Shown: piece after piece, positions 1-10,486 of the stretch | Position numbering within the stretch: the first letter of the stretch is position 1 | Layout: the number at the start of each line of letters is the position of its first letter | Notes under the pieces: model-generated | What the model was told of the DNA's origin: nothing | What the model saw: only the letters and a program-made list of their open reading frames with translations | Databases searched by the model: none | Position numbers and translations under genes: made by a program | Assembly: GCA_014529385.2 (NCBI GenBank) | Contig: CM043962.1 | Coordinates: 37,415,098 to 37,479,097, forward strand | DNA from: Adiantum capillus-veneris | Taxonomy: Eukaryota; Streptophyta; Polypodiopsida; Polypodiales; Pteridaceae | Reading direction: 5' to 3' | DNA: 64,000 nucleotides

Positions 1-761
1 GGGTGCTCTTAATCATTAAAAGAAGGAAACCCAAACCCCCCCCCCCCCTTCTTCACCCTTTTCCTTTTTTTTGCCTCTCACAACTAATTAATGGCTTCAC
101 TAAAAAAGAACGTTTTGGGCACCTATTGGGTAAATTGCTTGATAAGATTTTCTAGACAAAATAGATAAATCAAAGTAAACATAGACAGCTTTGTGAAAGG
201 CATTGGTGAAATCAAAACCTCTTTACTTTTTTTCTTGGTAAGGCATGCATGGAGTATGTACATCAAAACATAGCACTAACTAGCTTATAAAGTAATGTTT
301 TCAATTGAACAAGTTTGTAAGGAAAAAAAGCTAGCCGCTACAAAAGGAGAAGAGAAAACATCTATTGTAGCAATAAACTATAAAGGAAGTAGATCTTGCA
401 AGTATAGTGGAGAGTCGACACAGTGTCCCTCGAAAATTTACAAGAAACAAAAATCATGCCCTTTCCTTATCCATTTTCTGCAACGTATTCATGGTATTCA
501 AGAACAAGATAACTAACCTCTAGTCATCGTCTGGCCGGACCCTCCTTCTTTGTCTGCCCTCTTCTTGATTTGTTGGGGTGCCAACCTTGCTTGCTTTAGG
601 AACCTATTTATAAAGGAAATGAAGCAGGGGACCTTATCATGTGGAACTCAGTCTGGTGTATCTCACATTGGTGGAGTTGACGGGGTATCTCTCCCATCCC
701 GCTTATCACTCAGTACAAACCCCCATATAATAGCTTACCTCCTCCAACCCAACCATTTGTC
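1..761. other. No recognised gene
   Basis: I see no recognisable coding or repeat family here. There is a short poly-C run near position 40. The small open frames present resemble nothing I know. The stretch may be the decayed 5' part of the gypsy element whose gag-like piece follows. Confidence 0.4.
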
Positions 762-1180
762 ATGAGCTGTGTCAATTCCCCTCACCAAGCCTCAGGATTC
801 TCTGCGTATGAAGACACCTCCATGCATCCTGAATTTTCCATAAACCCTCAGTCACCTCTAAAACACATGTTCGTTGTGTCCACTATTTTACAGCAAGTTA
901 GCCTCACAAATCAATCCTTAGCTAGCTATCTGTCCTCTAAACACATTCCAAATCAGCATACATATCCAAAGATCTACCCCCTCTCTTTCTCTGGCCTACC
1001 CTTAGAAGATGTACTCAATCGGCTTGACCATTTGGAGAATGTGGTAGAATATCATCAGTTGTACGAGTAGTGCATGGCTTTGGAGATCCAGACCCTACTC
1101 AAAGGAGTCACAATTGGTTCACGAAGAAAACTCCACAAATTAAAGGTAATTGGACATTTTGAAGCAATAACCATTATTCC
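762..1180 (+). pseudogene. Ty3/gypsy gag-like fragment
   Basis: An open frame from about 762 to 1,070 contains a proline/serine-rich start and then a segment like FSGLPLEDVLNRLDHLENVV, ending in EYHQ. This resembles the start of plant Ty3/gypsy gag, where a SFSG..PEDWL..LE.FFEYHQ pattern is common. It stops after EYHQLYE. The following 100 bases are broken in frame, and the next recognisable sequence is RNase H/integrase, so most of gag, protease and reverse transcriptase are missing. Family assignment rests on one short motif and on the downstream integrase; it could be an unrelated ORF. Confidence 0.45.
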
Positions 1181-2096
1181 TTTTTTACAAAAATCACATC
1201 CTCCCGGGTGGCTCCTCATATGGGCCTTGGAACCACTTTACAATTAGGTACAAAAAAGGGTCCACCAACTACATTGTTGATGGTCTATTCAGCACACACT
1301 AGATTTAGAATACCTAGTAGTACAACATGCCCCATTCGTTGACCTCACATCCCTTCACCCTTTATAGAAACAAGACCCCAAGATTAAATCCATGATTCAT
1401 CATCTCAAATCCTCTATGTCAAAGAATTTCCACAAGAAATTTCTTTTATTGGATGGTCTCATCTATTATGTGCAAGCAGATCAGTCTCCATGAATCTATG
1501 TGTCTGACAGTCTACAACAACATTATGCAGAGTATTTTCACAAACATTCCCTATTTGGTCACCTTGGTCTCTAGCTAAAAAATCTCCAGCTCGATCATTA
1601 TTGGTCTCACAGGCTACAAACAGTCTCATAGAAACTTCAATAGTGTGTCACCTACCAAGAGCTTAAATCCCCCACTCAAAAATTAGGTTATCTCTCACTG
1701 ATTGAGGTGAGTGAGTCTTTGAGATGATTGGATGGGACCTCATAGGTCCATTTTCCACCTCTGTAGTAGGAAATAAATTTGTGCTCATCACGGTAGACTA
1801 CCTAGGCCAATTGTGTGAAGCTCAAAATCTCCCAGACTCGCAAGCATCTATATTTGCGGAAGCCCTTCTTCATAACATCGTCTTCTTCCTTGGATGCCCT
1901 TGACAACTAATGTCAGATCAAGGACTCACTTTAATAGTGAAGTCATGGAGGTCATCACCCAATTCTTAGGCATCACTCAAGTATTTACTTCCTCATACCA
2001 TCCTCAAAGCAATGGGTTAACTGAGAACTTAAACAAAACTATCAAATACATGGTGGTCCCCTACATCAAACCCCTCCATCAAGCCTGAGATCAAAT
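1181..2096 (+). pseudogene. Ty3/gypsy RNase H-integrase fragment (left half)
   Basis: Broken frames show the RNase H-integrase linker (LDGLIYYVQ near 1,450), an integrase HHCC-like stretch (HSLFGHLG near 1,545), the core entry (about 1,720-1,810) and a clear core end at 1,894-2,090 with TSSYHPQSNGLTENLNKTIK. Many stops and frameshifts are present, so it is dead. The gene ends abruptly at 2,096, exactly where a 140-bp LTR begins. The antisense sequence at 42,097-43,000 is a second copy of the same fragment with the same end. The missing right part of such an integrase appears at 63,860-64,000. The known role of the family is insertion of element cDNA into chromosomes. Confidence 0.8.
2092..2096 (+). 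repeat. Target duplication flank CAAAT (left side)
   Basis: The five bases CAAAT directly precede the LTR start at 2,097. The same five bases directly follow the 3' LTR at 63,857-63,861, where integrase coding resumes. The two may come from different copies of one ancestral insertion. Confidence 0.55.
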
Positions 2097-2236
2097 TGTT
2101 AGGCCAAGGGTAGAATCAGGTGGGCCAAGGGACCAAATGGATATGCGGTCAAGAGGGCCCTATTATAAGCAAGGCATGGCCTATACATGGCATAGCTGGG
2201 TAGAGAGTTGCATGCTCTAGTCCTCTCAGTCTTACA
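2097..2236 (+). repeat. LARD-L 5' LTR (140 bp)
   Basis: This short LTR starts TGTTAGGCC and ends CTTACA. It is closely similar to 41,953-42,092 (minus) and 63,717-63,856 (plus), and more distantly to 19,770-19,907 (minus) and 43,633-43,775 (plus). A TATA-like CCTATACATGG lies near the middle; other copies have CCTATATAGGG or CCTATAAAGGG. It is followed by a primer-binding site, which marks it as a 5' LTR. It interrupts integrase coding. Confidence 0.75.
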
Positions 2237-2237
2237 C

Positions 2238-2252
2238 TGGTATCATAGCAGT
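2238..2252 (+). promoter_or_regulatory. Primer-binding site (initiator Met-tRNA type)
   Basis: TGGTATCATAGCAG lies one base after the LTR end. It differs by one base from the usual plant TGGTATCAGAGC site that pairs with the 3' end of initiator Met-tRNA. It marks the minus-strand DNA start of the non-coding LARD-L element. Confidence 0.7.
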
Positions 2253-2286
2253 CAGGAGGAGAGGGGAAGGAGACATGGTTGCATGG

Positions 2287-3173
<887 letters not shown>

Positions 3174-4017
3174 TGTCATAATAGCTAATATCTAATTCTC
3201 CTAGATGATTTTCTCATGTTAAACTGATCATTTAATATGGGGGAGTACAAGGGGAGAAAAAGCTAGAATATTGGTTAAGCTGGCAGACCGATCACAATAG
3301 GGATCCAAAAGAGGGATCCAAAGGGGGGGCCATCTACAAAAGAGCAATGTGCATCAATGGGCTTCAAAGACCCTAAGGTTCAACCTGTTAAGACTTCCAA
3401 AATGCTAAGGTTCCAAAATCCAAAGGTAGTAAACCAATGGCCAAAGTGTGGGGGAATTGGATGGTCTTGGGGAAGACTAAAAAGTCTTCCCACATCCCTA
3501 TCTAGGAGGGGGCGAGACATATTAGTAGGGGATGAGAGAGAAACACACACACACACACTCTTCCAAGCTCCCTTTACACAAAGGACATAGTGGACACATG
3601 TCAGCTTCCTAGCCCAGTTGCCCCCAGGTGCACTCAAATCCTATTGGATGGCCATAGAGGTGGACCAATGAGAATTAGGCTAGAGTAAATTTAGTTAAAT
3701 TCATTTTAAAACACTTGATAGAAGAAACAATAGAAATTAAGCTCTCTAAAAGACTATTGGATAGTCTCCCAAGGGGTCCAATGAGCCTGATTCCTGTTGG
3801 CCAGAAGACTAAGAGATCCAATGAGAATTTAATTGCATTATTTCAATAGCTAAAGCTCTAACAAAAGGGGAAAGGGGGACACATGTCACAAGGCTATCAC
3901 TTATGCTTCTTAATTATCATTGGCTAAGCTTTGCAGGGGCCAATAGGATGCCAACATGAGCAAATAGCAAGAGGGGTCAACCAAGAGAGAGAGGGGGCTG
4001 ATTTTTGCAAGGCATTA

Positions 4018-4053
<36 letters not shown>

Positions 4054-4751
4054 GATCATGTGTGAAGAAAACAAGACTAACTCCTTCTCAAGCTTTAATG
4101 GAAAGCTCATCATTTACTTCAAGCTTGTGAGACGGGAAGCCTACACTAACAATTTTTGGCTTTGTGATGCAAACCCAACCAAGAGCCAAGCTCCAATGCA
4201 TGCTCATCTCCTCTACCATGCTAATTACTAAGCTAAGATAAGATATAATGAGTGATTATGTGAGGAGACATACTTCTTTCTCATAAGAATACTCCTTCTT
4301 CCTCTCGATCTACTCTCATACCCCGCTAGCTCTCGCCATCTTCAAAGGTGTGTGAGGCTTTGGGTCTGAGGCTGTGAGGGAATTAATGTTGTGTTTTCAA
4401 GTGTGAGCTTGGTGCTTGAAGCTTCCATCTTTATTGCACCAACAAGTTATTGAAGGAACACAAAGTATTGTATTGTAAAATGTCTCCCTTGATGGGGGAA
4501 ACCTATAATACAAAGCCTTTTGGAGGGGGGACCGGCTCCATGAAAATCCGGTCCTCAATTGTTGTCAATAGCTTAATTTTTTCTCTCTTTTTGAAGTATT
4601 ATTCATTCCTATCTAACTAGGTGTTATGCTTTTGTTGCTCTCTCCACCCAAGCACTCTTGCTACGCTCATTAGGAATCTATTCTTAATGAAATGCTCACT
4701 ATGTCTATGTTATTTTCCGCTACACACGTTACTAAACCATTAAATGTTACA
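3174..4751 (+). repeat. Chromovirus 5' LTR
   Basis: It begins TGTCATAATAGC and ends AAATGTTACA. It pairs base for base over long runs with 10,487-12,067. Visible differences include a (CA)n expansion at 4,019-4,052 that is absent from the 3' LTR, plus scattered substitutions and small indels. A pairwise alignment would give an insertion age. Confidence 0.93.
4019..4052 (+). repeat. (CA)n microsatellite in 5' LTR
   Basis: About 16 CA units are present. The matching place in the 3' LTR (near 11,360) has only a short CACTCACACA-like stretch, so the tract expanded after insertion. Confidence 0.9.
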
Positions 4752-4752
4752 T

Positions 4753-4768
4753 TCATATTAGAGCACAA
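4753..4768 (+). promoter_or_regulatory. Chromovirus primer-binding site
   Basis: TCATATTAGAGCACA follows the LTR end by one base. It resembles TGGTATCAGAGC with several changes, consistent with a decayed initiator-Met-tRNA site. Confidence 0.5.
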
Positions 4769-5166
4769 GGTTTCTCTTTTCTTGCTCAAGAAGAGAGGTC
4801 CTCAAGAGAATTATAAATGGTTGGTATTATTAATTGCAATTGAGTAAGTAGAATAGGGATTTTTTAGCCTTGCAGTGCGCCTGCTTTGTGTAGATAATGG
4901 GGCATTATCATCGAGAGCTATGGTCTTAATGGTGGAGTCCTACGGGGCTTGCCTACGGCTTAACCACTATTGAGCTATTAGAAGCTTGACAGGAGCCGGT
5001 ACTGTTTTGGTGGTGAAAGACCCTCTCTTGTATTCCTTGCAATTAATGATATTAGAGCCACGGGTACAGGAGCTTGAGTGCTTTATTAAATGGGTTAACA
5101 GGAGTAGAAACTAGGGCTTGAAGTGCCAAAGTATACTTAAAAAGTTTACACCTAAAAGTTGTTAGA

Positions 5167-6660
5167 ATGGTTGAAAATAGTAAAGAGAGTGAAATGAATG
5201 TCGATAGCTTTGATTTTGCTAATGAACAATCTACTAATGATGTTGCTATGCTTGTTAATTACCTTGTTACTAGGCTTCAACAAGCCATGGGCAATCCATC
5301 CCTCCAAAGTGAAGTGCAGCGGCAGCTACGTGCTCATGGGATTCTCCAAATTCCCCACCAAGAAGAGAGAGTACCTAGGAAGCCTCCTTGTGAGACTTCC
5401 AAAAGAGGCCTCTCTTTGATAAGGGAAGAAGAAGAAGATCTGTACGAAGGGCTAAAAAATATACCTACTTGACGACGCATATCCTTCCCAAAGGAGAACT
5501 CAAGTTTCAATGGTAGAGCCCCCACCAAAAGAACGAGAAAAAAGTGAGTCTCCTGTCACCTTGATGGATATGGCTCCACAAAGACAGCGGGCAAAATGCT
5601 CTCCAACACCCCCTAAACGGAGAAGACCATCACATGCTTCTCCTTGCCATAATTCAAGAGGGACGAGAGAAAATAAGAGAAGAAAAAGGCAAGAAAGAGG
5701 TCACCCTCTTCTCCATCTTCTTCATCCTCTTCCTCTTATGAAGAAAGTGATGGTGTAGACAAGGAGGAACAAGAGAAGAAAAAGGCAAGAAAGATGTCAT
5801 CCTCCTCAAATTCTTCCTCTTTTGAAGAAAGTGACGGTGCAGCTTTCAAACCACCAAAAAGAAGAGGCCATAGGAAATCCTATGCCACATAGAAGAGGTC
5901 GTCCAAGCTCAAAAAGTTCAAAGAGGGAGTAAGAACATCTCTTTCCTTACCTACGATGGCATGGTGCCACGGAAAAAGTCTTGTCCTTCATGCAACAATT
6001 TGATGTGGCGTTTGGAGATGAGGGCTTCATGGAGTCCTCTAAGCTACGCCATGTAGCTATGCATTCTCAAAAGTCCGCCAGGTAATGGTGGTCTAGCCTA
6101 CGAGCAAACGGTGAAGCTCCACAAACATGGAAAGCTTTAAGAGCTTCCATCATGAAGTAGTTTTTGGCTACCGATGCCAAAGACAAAGTACTCAACGAAT
6201 GGCGAAGCTTGAAGCTCTCTCCCTACGAATCTATTCAAAAATATGTAGACAAGTTTTGGGACTTATATCTCAAAGCCACTGTCTTCAAAAAGATGGATTT
6301 TAGAGAGCAAAAACAACAATTTTGTGCGGGTTTAACTAAAGATATGTCGGAGTATGTCAACTCCCAAAGGCCATGCACCATATTTGCGGTCATAAGCCAT
6401 ACCATGGTGTCTTCACGAATCAATTTCCAACAAGGGGCTCAGAGAAATATTAAGCCCACGGAGAGAAATGACCGTAATAACAAGCCTAAGGGGAAGGACA
6501 CTATTCAAAAATCTCCTAAAGGCAGCGCCAACAACAAAAAAACTAAGGAGAAGGGAGTTTATAAAGGCAAAAATAAACTCTCTCGTAAAGGGCTTGAGCG
6601 TTATCGTAAAGATAACCATTGTTTCAAGTGCAGGTAACAAGAGCATGCTTATCGTGCTTG
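5167..6660 (+). pseudogene. Chromovirus gag
   Basis: The first frame starts at an ATG (5,167) and runs 101 codons with an acidic end. A proline- and arginine-rich region follows (5,510-5,760). The capsid-like part spans about 5,950-6,420, with a QWWSSLR-like stretch (6,080) and SPYESIQKYVDKFWDLYLKA (6,220-6,280), typical of the retrotransposon gag fold. A zinc knuckle of the CX2CX4HX4C spacing lies at 6,628-6,672, but a TAA codon sits inside it after CFKCR. Gag packages element RNA into particles. Several stops and frameshifts break it. Confidence 0.85.
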
Positions 6661-7270
6661 TCCCCACAAGAATACACAAAATGAGCCTCCTAGAGCTACC
6701 TTGGTCAAAATCCAAGAAGAGGATGCTCACCATAAAGGATCTCCTCTATGCCATGCTTGGGGAAAGGTAAGAGAACATGATGCTTTTATTCTCTTTGACC
6801 CTGGTTCTACTCGCAATTTCATATACATAGAGTTGGCCACCAAGCTAGGCATCCAAGCCTATGAGATGGGAGATGTTCTTCCCAAGCCGATGGTGCTCTC
6901 AAGTGGCAAGAAGCCTCAATCACTCCCTTAATTGAGAAATTGAGGCTCCATGTCCAAATCTATGTGAACAAGTAGGACTTCTTTATCTCTCCTCTCAAGC
7001 ACGAGGATGTAATCCTAGGGGCACCATGGTTTGATCGCATGGCTACCAATGTTAAATTCCTTGAAAGGCAAATCTACTTTAGGTTCAAGGAAAAAGATAT
7101 GTACATAGATGCTAAGGAGTTAGGTAACACCATACCCATTGTATATACGCAAGCTTTCAATAAGTCAATAAAGAGCTCTATTTTTGTGTACATGATTTTT
7201 GTTAAAGATTCTCAAAATGAACCTAATGCTTTAGCAAAAGAAAATATAAACAACCACAAGGAATTATAGT
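6661..7270 (+). pseudogene. Chromovirus aspartic protease region
   Basis: The frame from about 6,701 contains ILFDPGSTRNFI (6,785-6,820), the retropepsin active-site region in the DPGST form often seen in plant chromoviruses, then ELATKLGI. Further on, VILGAPWFDRM (7,010-7,042) matches the second conserved protease segment. A TAA at about 6,930 and a TAG at about 6,972 interrupt it, and another stop at 7,267 ends the frame just before an inverted duplication. The enzyme would cleave the Gag-Pol polyprotein. Confidence 0.8.
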
Positions 7271-7282
7271 TATCCAACTTTC

Positions 7283-7750
7283 TCCATTAGGAAGAGGATG
7301 GGGTCTAGGAGGGCCTCTTTATTTGCCATGAGATTATGGAGGTGATTAAAATTTGGACTAATAGATACATGCCATGTGTGCAAGAATGGTGGGTGTGTAA
7401 GAGAGGTGTAAGAGTGGTCCAAGGATGCACTTTTGCTCCCAAAAAGGGGGAGGACAAATTTATGATTTTTGGCCTTTCGTAACTCCTTTATATGATCTCG
7501 GATTTGAGCGGAGATTATAGATCTAGAATCTGCACGCCAAGCTCTTTCCATACATATGTTATATGATATACTTTTGGTTGCTAGATTTTAAATTTCATTT
7601 TGGGGAGAAATTTTGAATTCAAATAAACTAGCCGTTTTACCTGTTTGAATTCAAAAATTGTCCTTTGATTGCTTTCTTAATACTAAAGGTTTGACTCCAT
7701 TAAAATGCCAAATAAAGAGGCCCTCCTAGACTCCATTCTCTTCCTAATGA
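7283..7750. repeat. Inverted duplication inside pol (46-bp arms)
   Basis: Bases 7,284-7,329 are the reverse complement of 7,705-7,750 with about three mismatches; both contain a CTAGGAGGGCCTC-like core. The right arm lies in normal pol coding sequence at the start of the reverse transcriptase region. The left arm and the 375-bp spacer do not code and interrupt the gene. The spacer contains the short inverted pair GAATTCAAA (7,613)/TTTGAATTC (7,644). Confidence 0.85.
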
Positions 7751-8270
7751 AGGGATTTCAAGATGTTTTTATTGACAACATCCCTTGTGAACTACCTCCT
7801 AAACGAGGCAATGATGACCATGCAATTGAACTTCTTCCAGGAAGTTCACCGCCTAATAAACCTCCTTATAGAGTTTCCCAAGCTCAACAAGAGGAGATTA
7901 TGTGGCAAGTGCATGAGTTAGTTGAGAAGGGCATGGTTAGGCCTAGCTCATCTCCATTTTGTTCACCCGTGTTATTAGTGCAAAAGAAAGACATCACATA
8001 TCGTATGTGTGTCAATTATAGAGCACTAAATAGGACTGACCTAAAAAGTGGCTATCATCAAATAAGGATAGTTGATCAAGACATTATAAAGACCACATTT
8101 CGCACCAACGTTTGGTCTTTACGAATACATTGGCATGCCTTTTGGCTTGACCAATACACCAACCACATTTAACCGCTTGATGGCGAAGCTGTCAAAGAAA
8201 AACATTATGAGTTTTTGGCTCGACCAATGCACCAACCACATTTAACCGCTTCAATAAGAAAATCTTATCT
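7690..8270 (+). pseudogene. Chromovirus reverse transcriptase (deleted core)
   Basis: The N-terminal palm and fingers are clear: [15 protein letters not shown] (7,857-7,905), [20 protein letters not shown] (7,922-7,980) and VNYRALNR (8,010-8,033). The frame then jumps directly to [12 protein letters not shown] (8,034-8,070), so about 30 residues between these blocks are missing. After a frameshift near 8,108, a 39-bp block (8,140-8,178) is repeated at 8,212-8,250. The YxDD catalytic motif and the thumb are absent. The protein cannot have polymerase activity. Confidence 0.88.
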
Positions 8271-8700
8271 CTCAACCTGTGCTTACACTACCGGATCTCT
8301 CAAAGCCATTTGAGGTCCAATGTGACGCTTGTGGTGATTTCCTTGGAGCTGTTTTGCTCCAAGAAGGGCACGCCATAGCCTATGAAAGTCGAAGGCTCGA
8401 CCCTATTGAGCAAGCTCTAGGCATATATGAAAAGGAACTCCTCGCAGTTCTACATGCCTTAGACTCGTGGAAGCACTATTGATTGGGGATTACTTTCATT
8501 CTGCGGACGGATCACCAAAGCCTTAAGTACTTCATGACGCAGATCAAGCTCTCTGACAAACAAATGAGGTGGGAAATTTTTCTTTCGCAATTTCATTTTC
8601 ATATTACTCACATTGCTGGCAAGCATAATCAAGCAGACGATGCACTCTCAAGACGGCCGAGAGTGAATGCGGTTTCCTTAGCAACTCACAATGATCTATC
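8271..8700 (+). pseudogene. Chromovirus RNase H
   Basis: The segment from LTLPDLSKPF (8,282) through VQCDACGDFLGAVLLQ (8,311-8,358), EKELLAVLHALDSWKHY (8,429-8,479) and TDHQSLKYFM (8,509-8,538) is the Ty3/gypsy RNase H, with recognisable acidic residues (D, E, D). A TGA at 8,480 splits it into two frames. KHNQADDALSRRP marks the end of the domain. RNase H removes the RNA template during cDNA synthesis. Confidence 0.88.
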
Positions 8701-9730
8701 TTCTATGATAGATGAGTATGTTATTGATCCCAATTTTAATGATGTGATTTCAGCCCTTACATTAGGGAAGAAAGAGGAACCATTTACCTTACAAGATGGT
8801 TATCTTCTCTATGGAAATAGACTATGCATTACTAACTCACTACGTGAGAAAGTAATGTATGAATCTCATGCTCCTCCTTATGCAGGGCATAGAGGGATTC
8901 AGTCTACCCTAAAAGGGATAGAAACATATTTCTATTGGCATGCCATGAAAGCAAACATACAAAAGTATGTTTCTAAATATGTGGTATGCAAAAGACGAAG
9001 TCTGATAGAGGGAAGCAACCTAGATTGCTTCAACCATTGCCAATCCCTAATCACCATGGGAGATAATATCCATGGATTTTATCTTTGGATTGCCTAAATC
9101 TATCCATGGGAATATGGGAATATGGACGATAGTAGATAGGTTTAGCAAACAAGCTCATTTTATACCTGTCAAAAAGACTATCAAAGCCCATCAAATGGCA
9201 ACCCTCTTCATATCACAAATCTTCAAGTACCATGGCTTGCCAATGTCCATAGTGTTGGATAGAGATCCTAGAATGACCAGTAATTTTTGGAAGGGACTCT
9301 TTGAGAATTTAGGGACAAGGCTAAACTTCTCTTTGGCCGATCACCTGAAACGGATGGCCAAAGTGAAATAGTTAGCCTAACAATTCTTGATCTACTAAAA
9401 GCTTACATAACGGAAGTAGATCAAAGGTCCCAATGGGAGAAGTACTTACCGTTAGTGGAATATGCCTACAATAACACTATACATAGCTCCACCAATAAAG
9501 CACCTTTTGAGGTAATTGAGGGAAGATCTAAAAGTCCCCTACTACTTAAGGTACACGGTAAGATCTTCACTGCAGATGAGTATACCCGAGACCTACAAGT
9601 ATCTTTCCAAAAGATTAAGGATGCTATCTCTATCTCACAGCAAAGGCAAAAGGCTATTGTTGATAAGTACAGAAGAGCTCAAGCCTTTAAATAAAGTGAT
9701 TGGGTCATACCTAAATTTCCCAAGGCTCGA
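8701..9730 (+). pseudogene. Chromovirus integrase
   Basis: The zinc-binding N-terminus is visible (AGHRGIQSTLKGIETYFYW at 8,884-8,940), although the last CX2C pair is degenerate (YVVCKRR). The core begins at 9,072 (MDFIFGLPKS), with the second acidic block DRDPRMTSNFW near 9,258-9,290. The third block, PETDGQSE, is readable only after a one-base frameshift at about 9,345. The C-terminal part reads VEYAYNNTIHSSTNKAPFEV (9,458-9,515). Several stops are present. Integrase joins the cDNA ends to the target; the ACGAG duplication is the trace of that step. Confidence 0.88.
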
Positions 9731-10153
9731 TTAAGGCACACGATGGACAAGAATCCTACGGGACACCAAAAGTACTATGCTAAATTAACAAAAAGGTACT
9801 ATGGTCCCTTCTAGATTCTTAGACCAATCAATGAGATGGCCTATCAACTCAAGTTTCCCATTCATTGGCTCATACACAATGATTTCCATTTGAACCTACT
9901 AAAGCCTTACAAAGGAGAGCCACCTCAAGAACCAACTATTGAAGCCCCACCGGAGATTGAGGACCAAGAAGAGGTGCTGCAGCCCGAGTCCATTATCCAA
10001 CATGAAGACAAGGTATTGAGAGGCGGTAAGATTATCCAATGGTATCTTATTAGATTCAAGAACTATCCTTTTGAAGATGCCAGATGGATGCAAGGCATAC
10101 AATTAAAGGATAACCTAAACCTTGTCAATGCTTACAATGCTTCCCTAGGGTAA
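9731..10153 (+). pseudogene. Integrase C-terminus with chromodomain
   Basis: The frame 9,836-10,153 reads MAYQLKFPIHWLIHNDFHLN..LLKPY, the usual end of the integrase module, then a proline/glutamate linker. It ends with a chromodomain-like block containing EDKVLRGGKIIQWYLIRFKN (about 10,000-10,060) and DARWM. This architecture defines chromoviruses, whose chromodomain steers insertion to particular chromatin. The third aromatic-cage position is hard to judge by eye. The block from 9,836 is in one frame to its TAA; earlier parts are frameshifted. Confidence 0.8.
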
Positions 10154-10486
10154 GCAAATGTAAAAATGTTTAAAATGAACAAAGTTTTTGTCTTATAAGA
10201 CTCTGTTTTTCTTTATTGTGCACAAATGTTAAGAAATATGCATGCTTACGATCAAGTTTGCGGAGACGACGTGTTTCAAACACCAAGTAGAGCTTGTCAC
10301 TCTACTATGGAAGGTTGATAGGACTGATGTGCAGACATTCTTGCGGTAGCTTAGGTCTCAAGCGCCAAATGGATTAGTCATAGGCTAAAATAGGGATCCT
10401 CTACCCGCTAGAAAAAGGACTGATGACTAGGCTTTATATTATTTACCTCATGGTCAAGGAAGACTATGATTTCAAGAGAGAGGTAA
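10154..10486 (+). other. Chromovirus 3' untranslated region and polypurine tract
   Basis: There is no coding sequence between the pol stop and the 3' LTR. The last bases, AAGAGAGAGG, before TAATGTCA form a plausible polypurine tract for plus-strand priming. Confidence 0.6.

Noticed and set aside
2238-2252. tRNA gene fragments suggested by TGGTATCAGAGC-type sequences
   Set aside because: These sites lie directly next to LTR ends and are primer-binding sites; no cloverleaf surrounds them.
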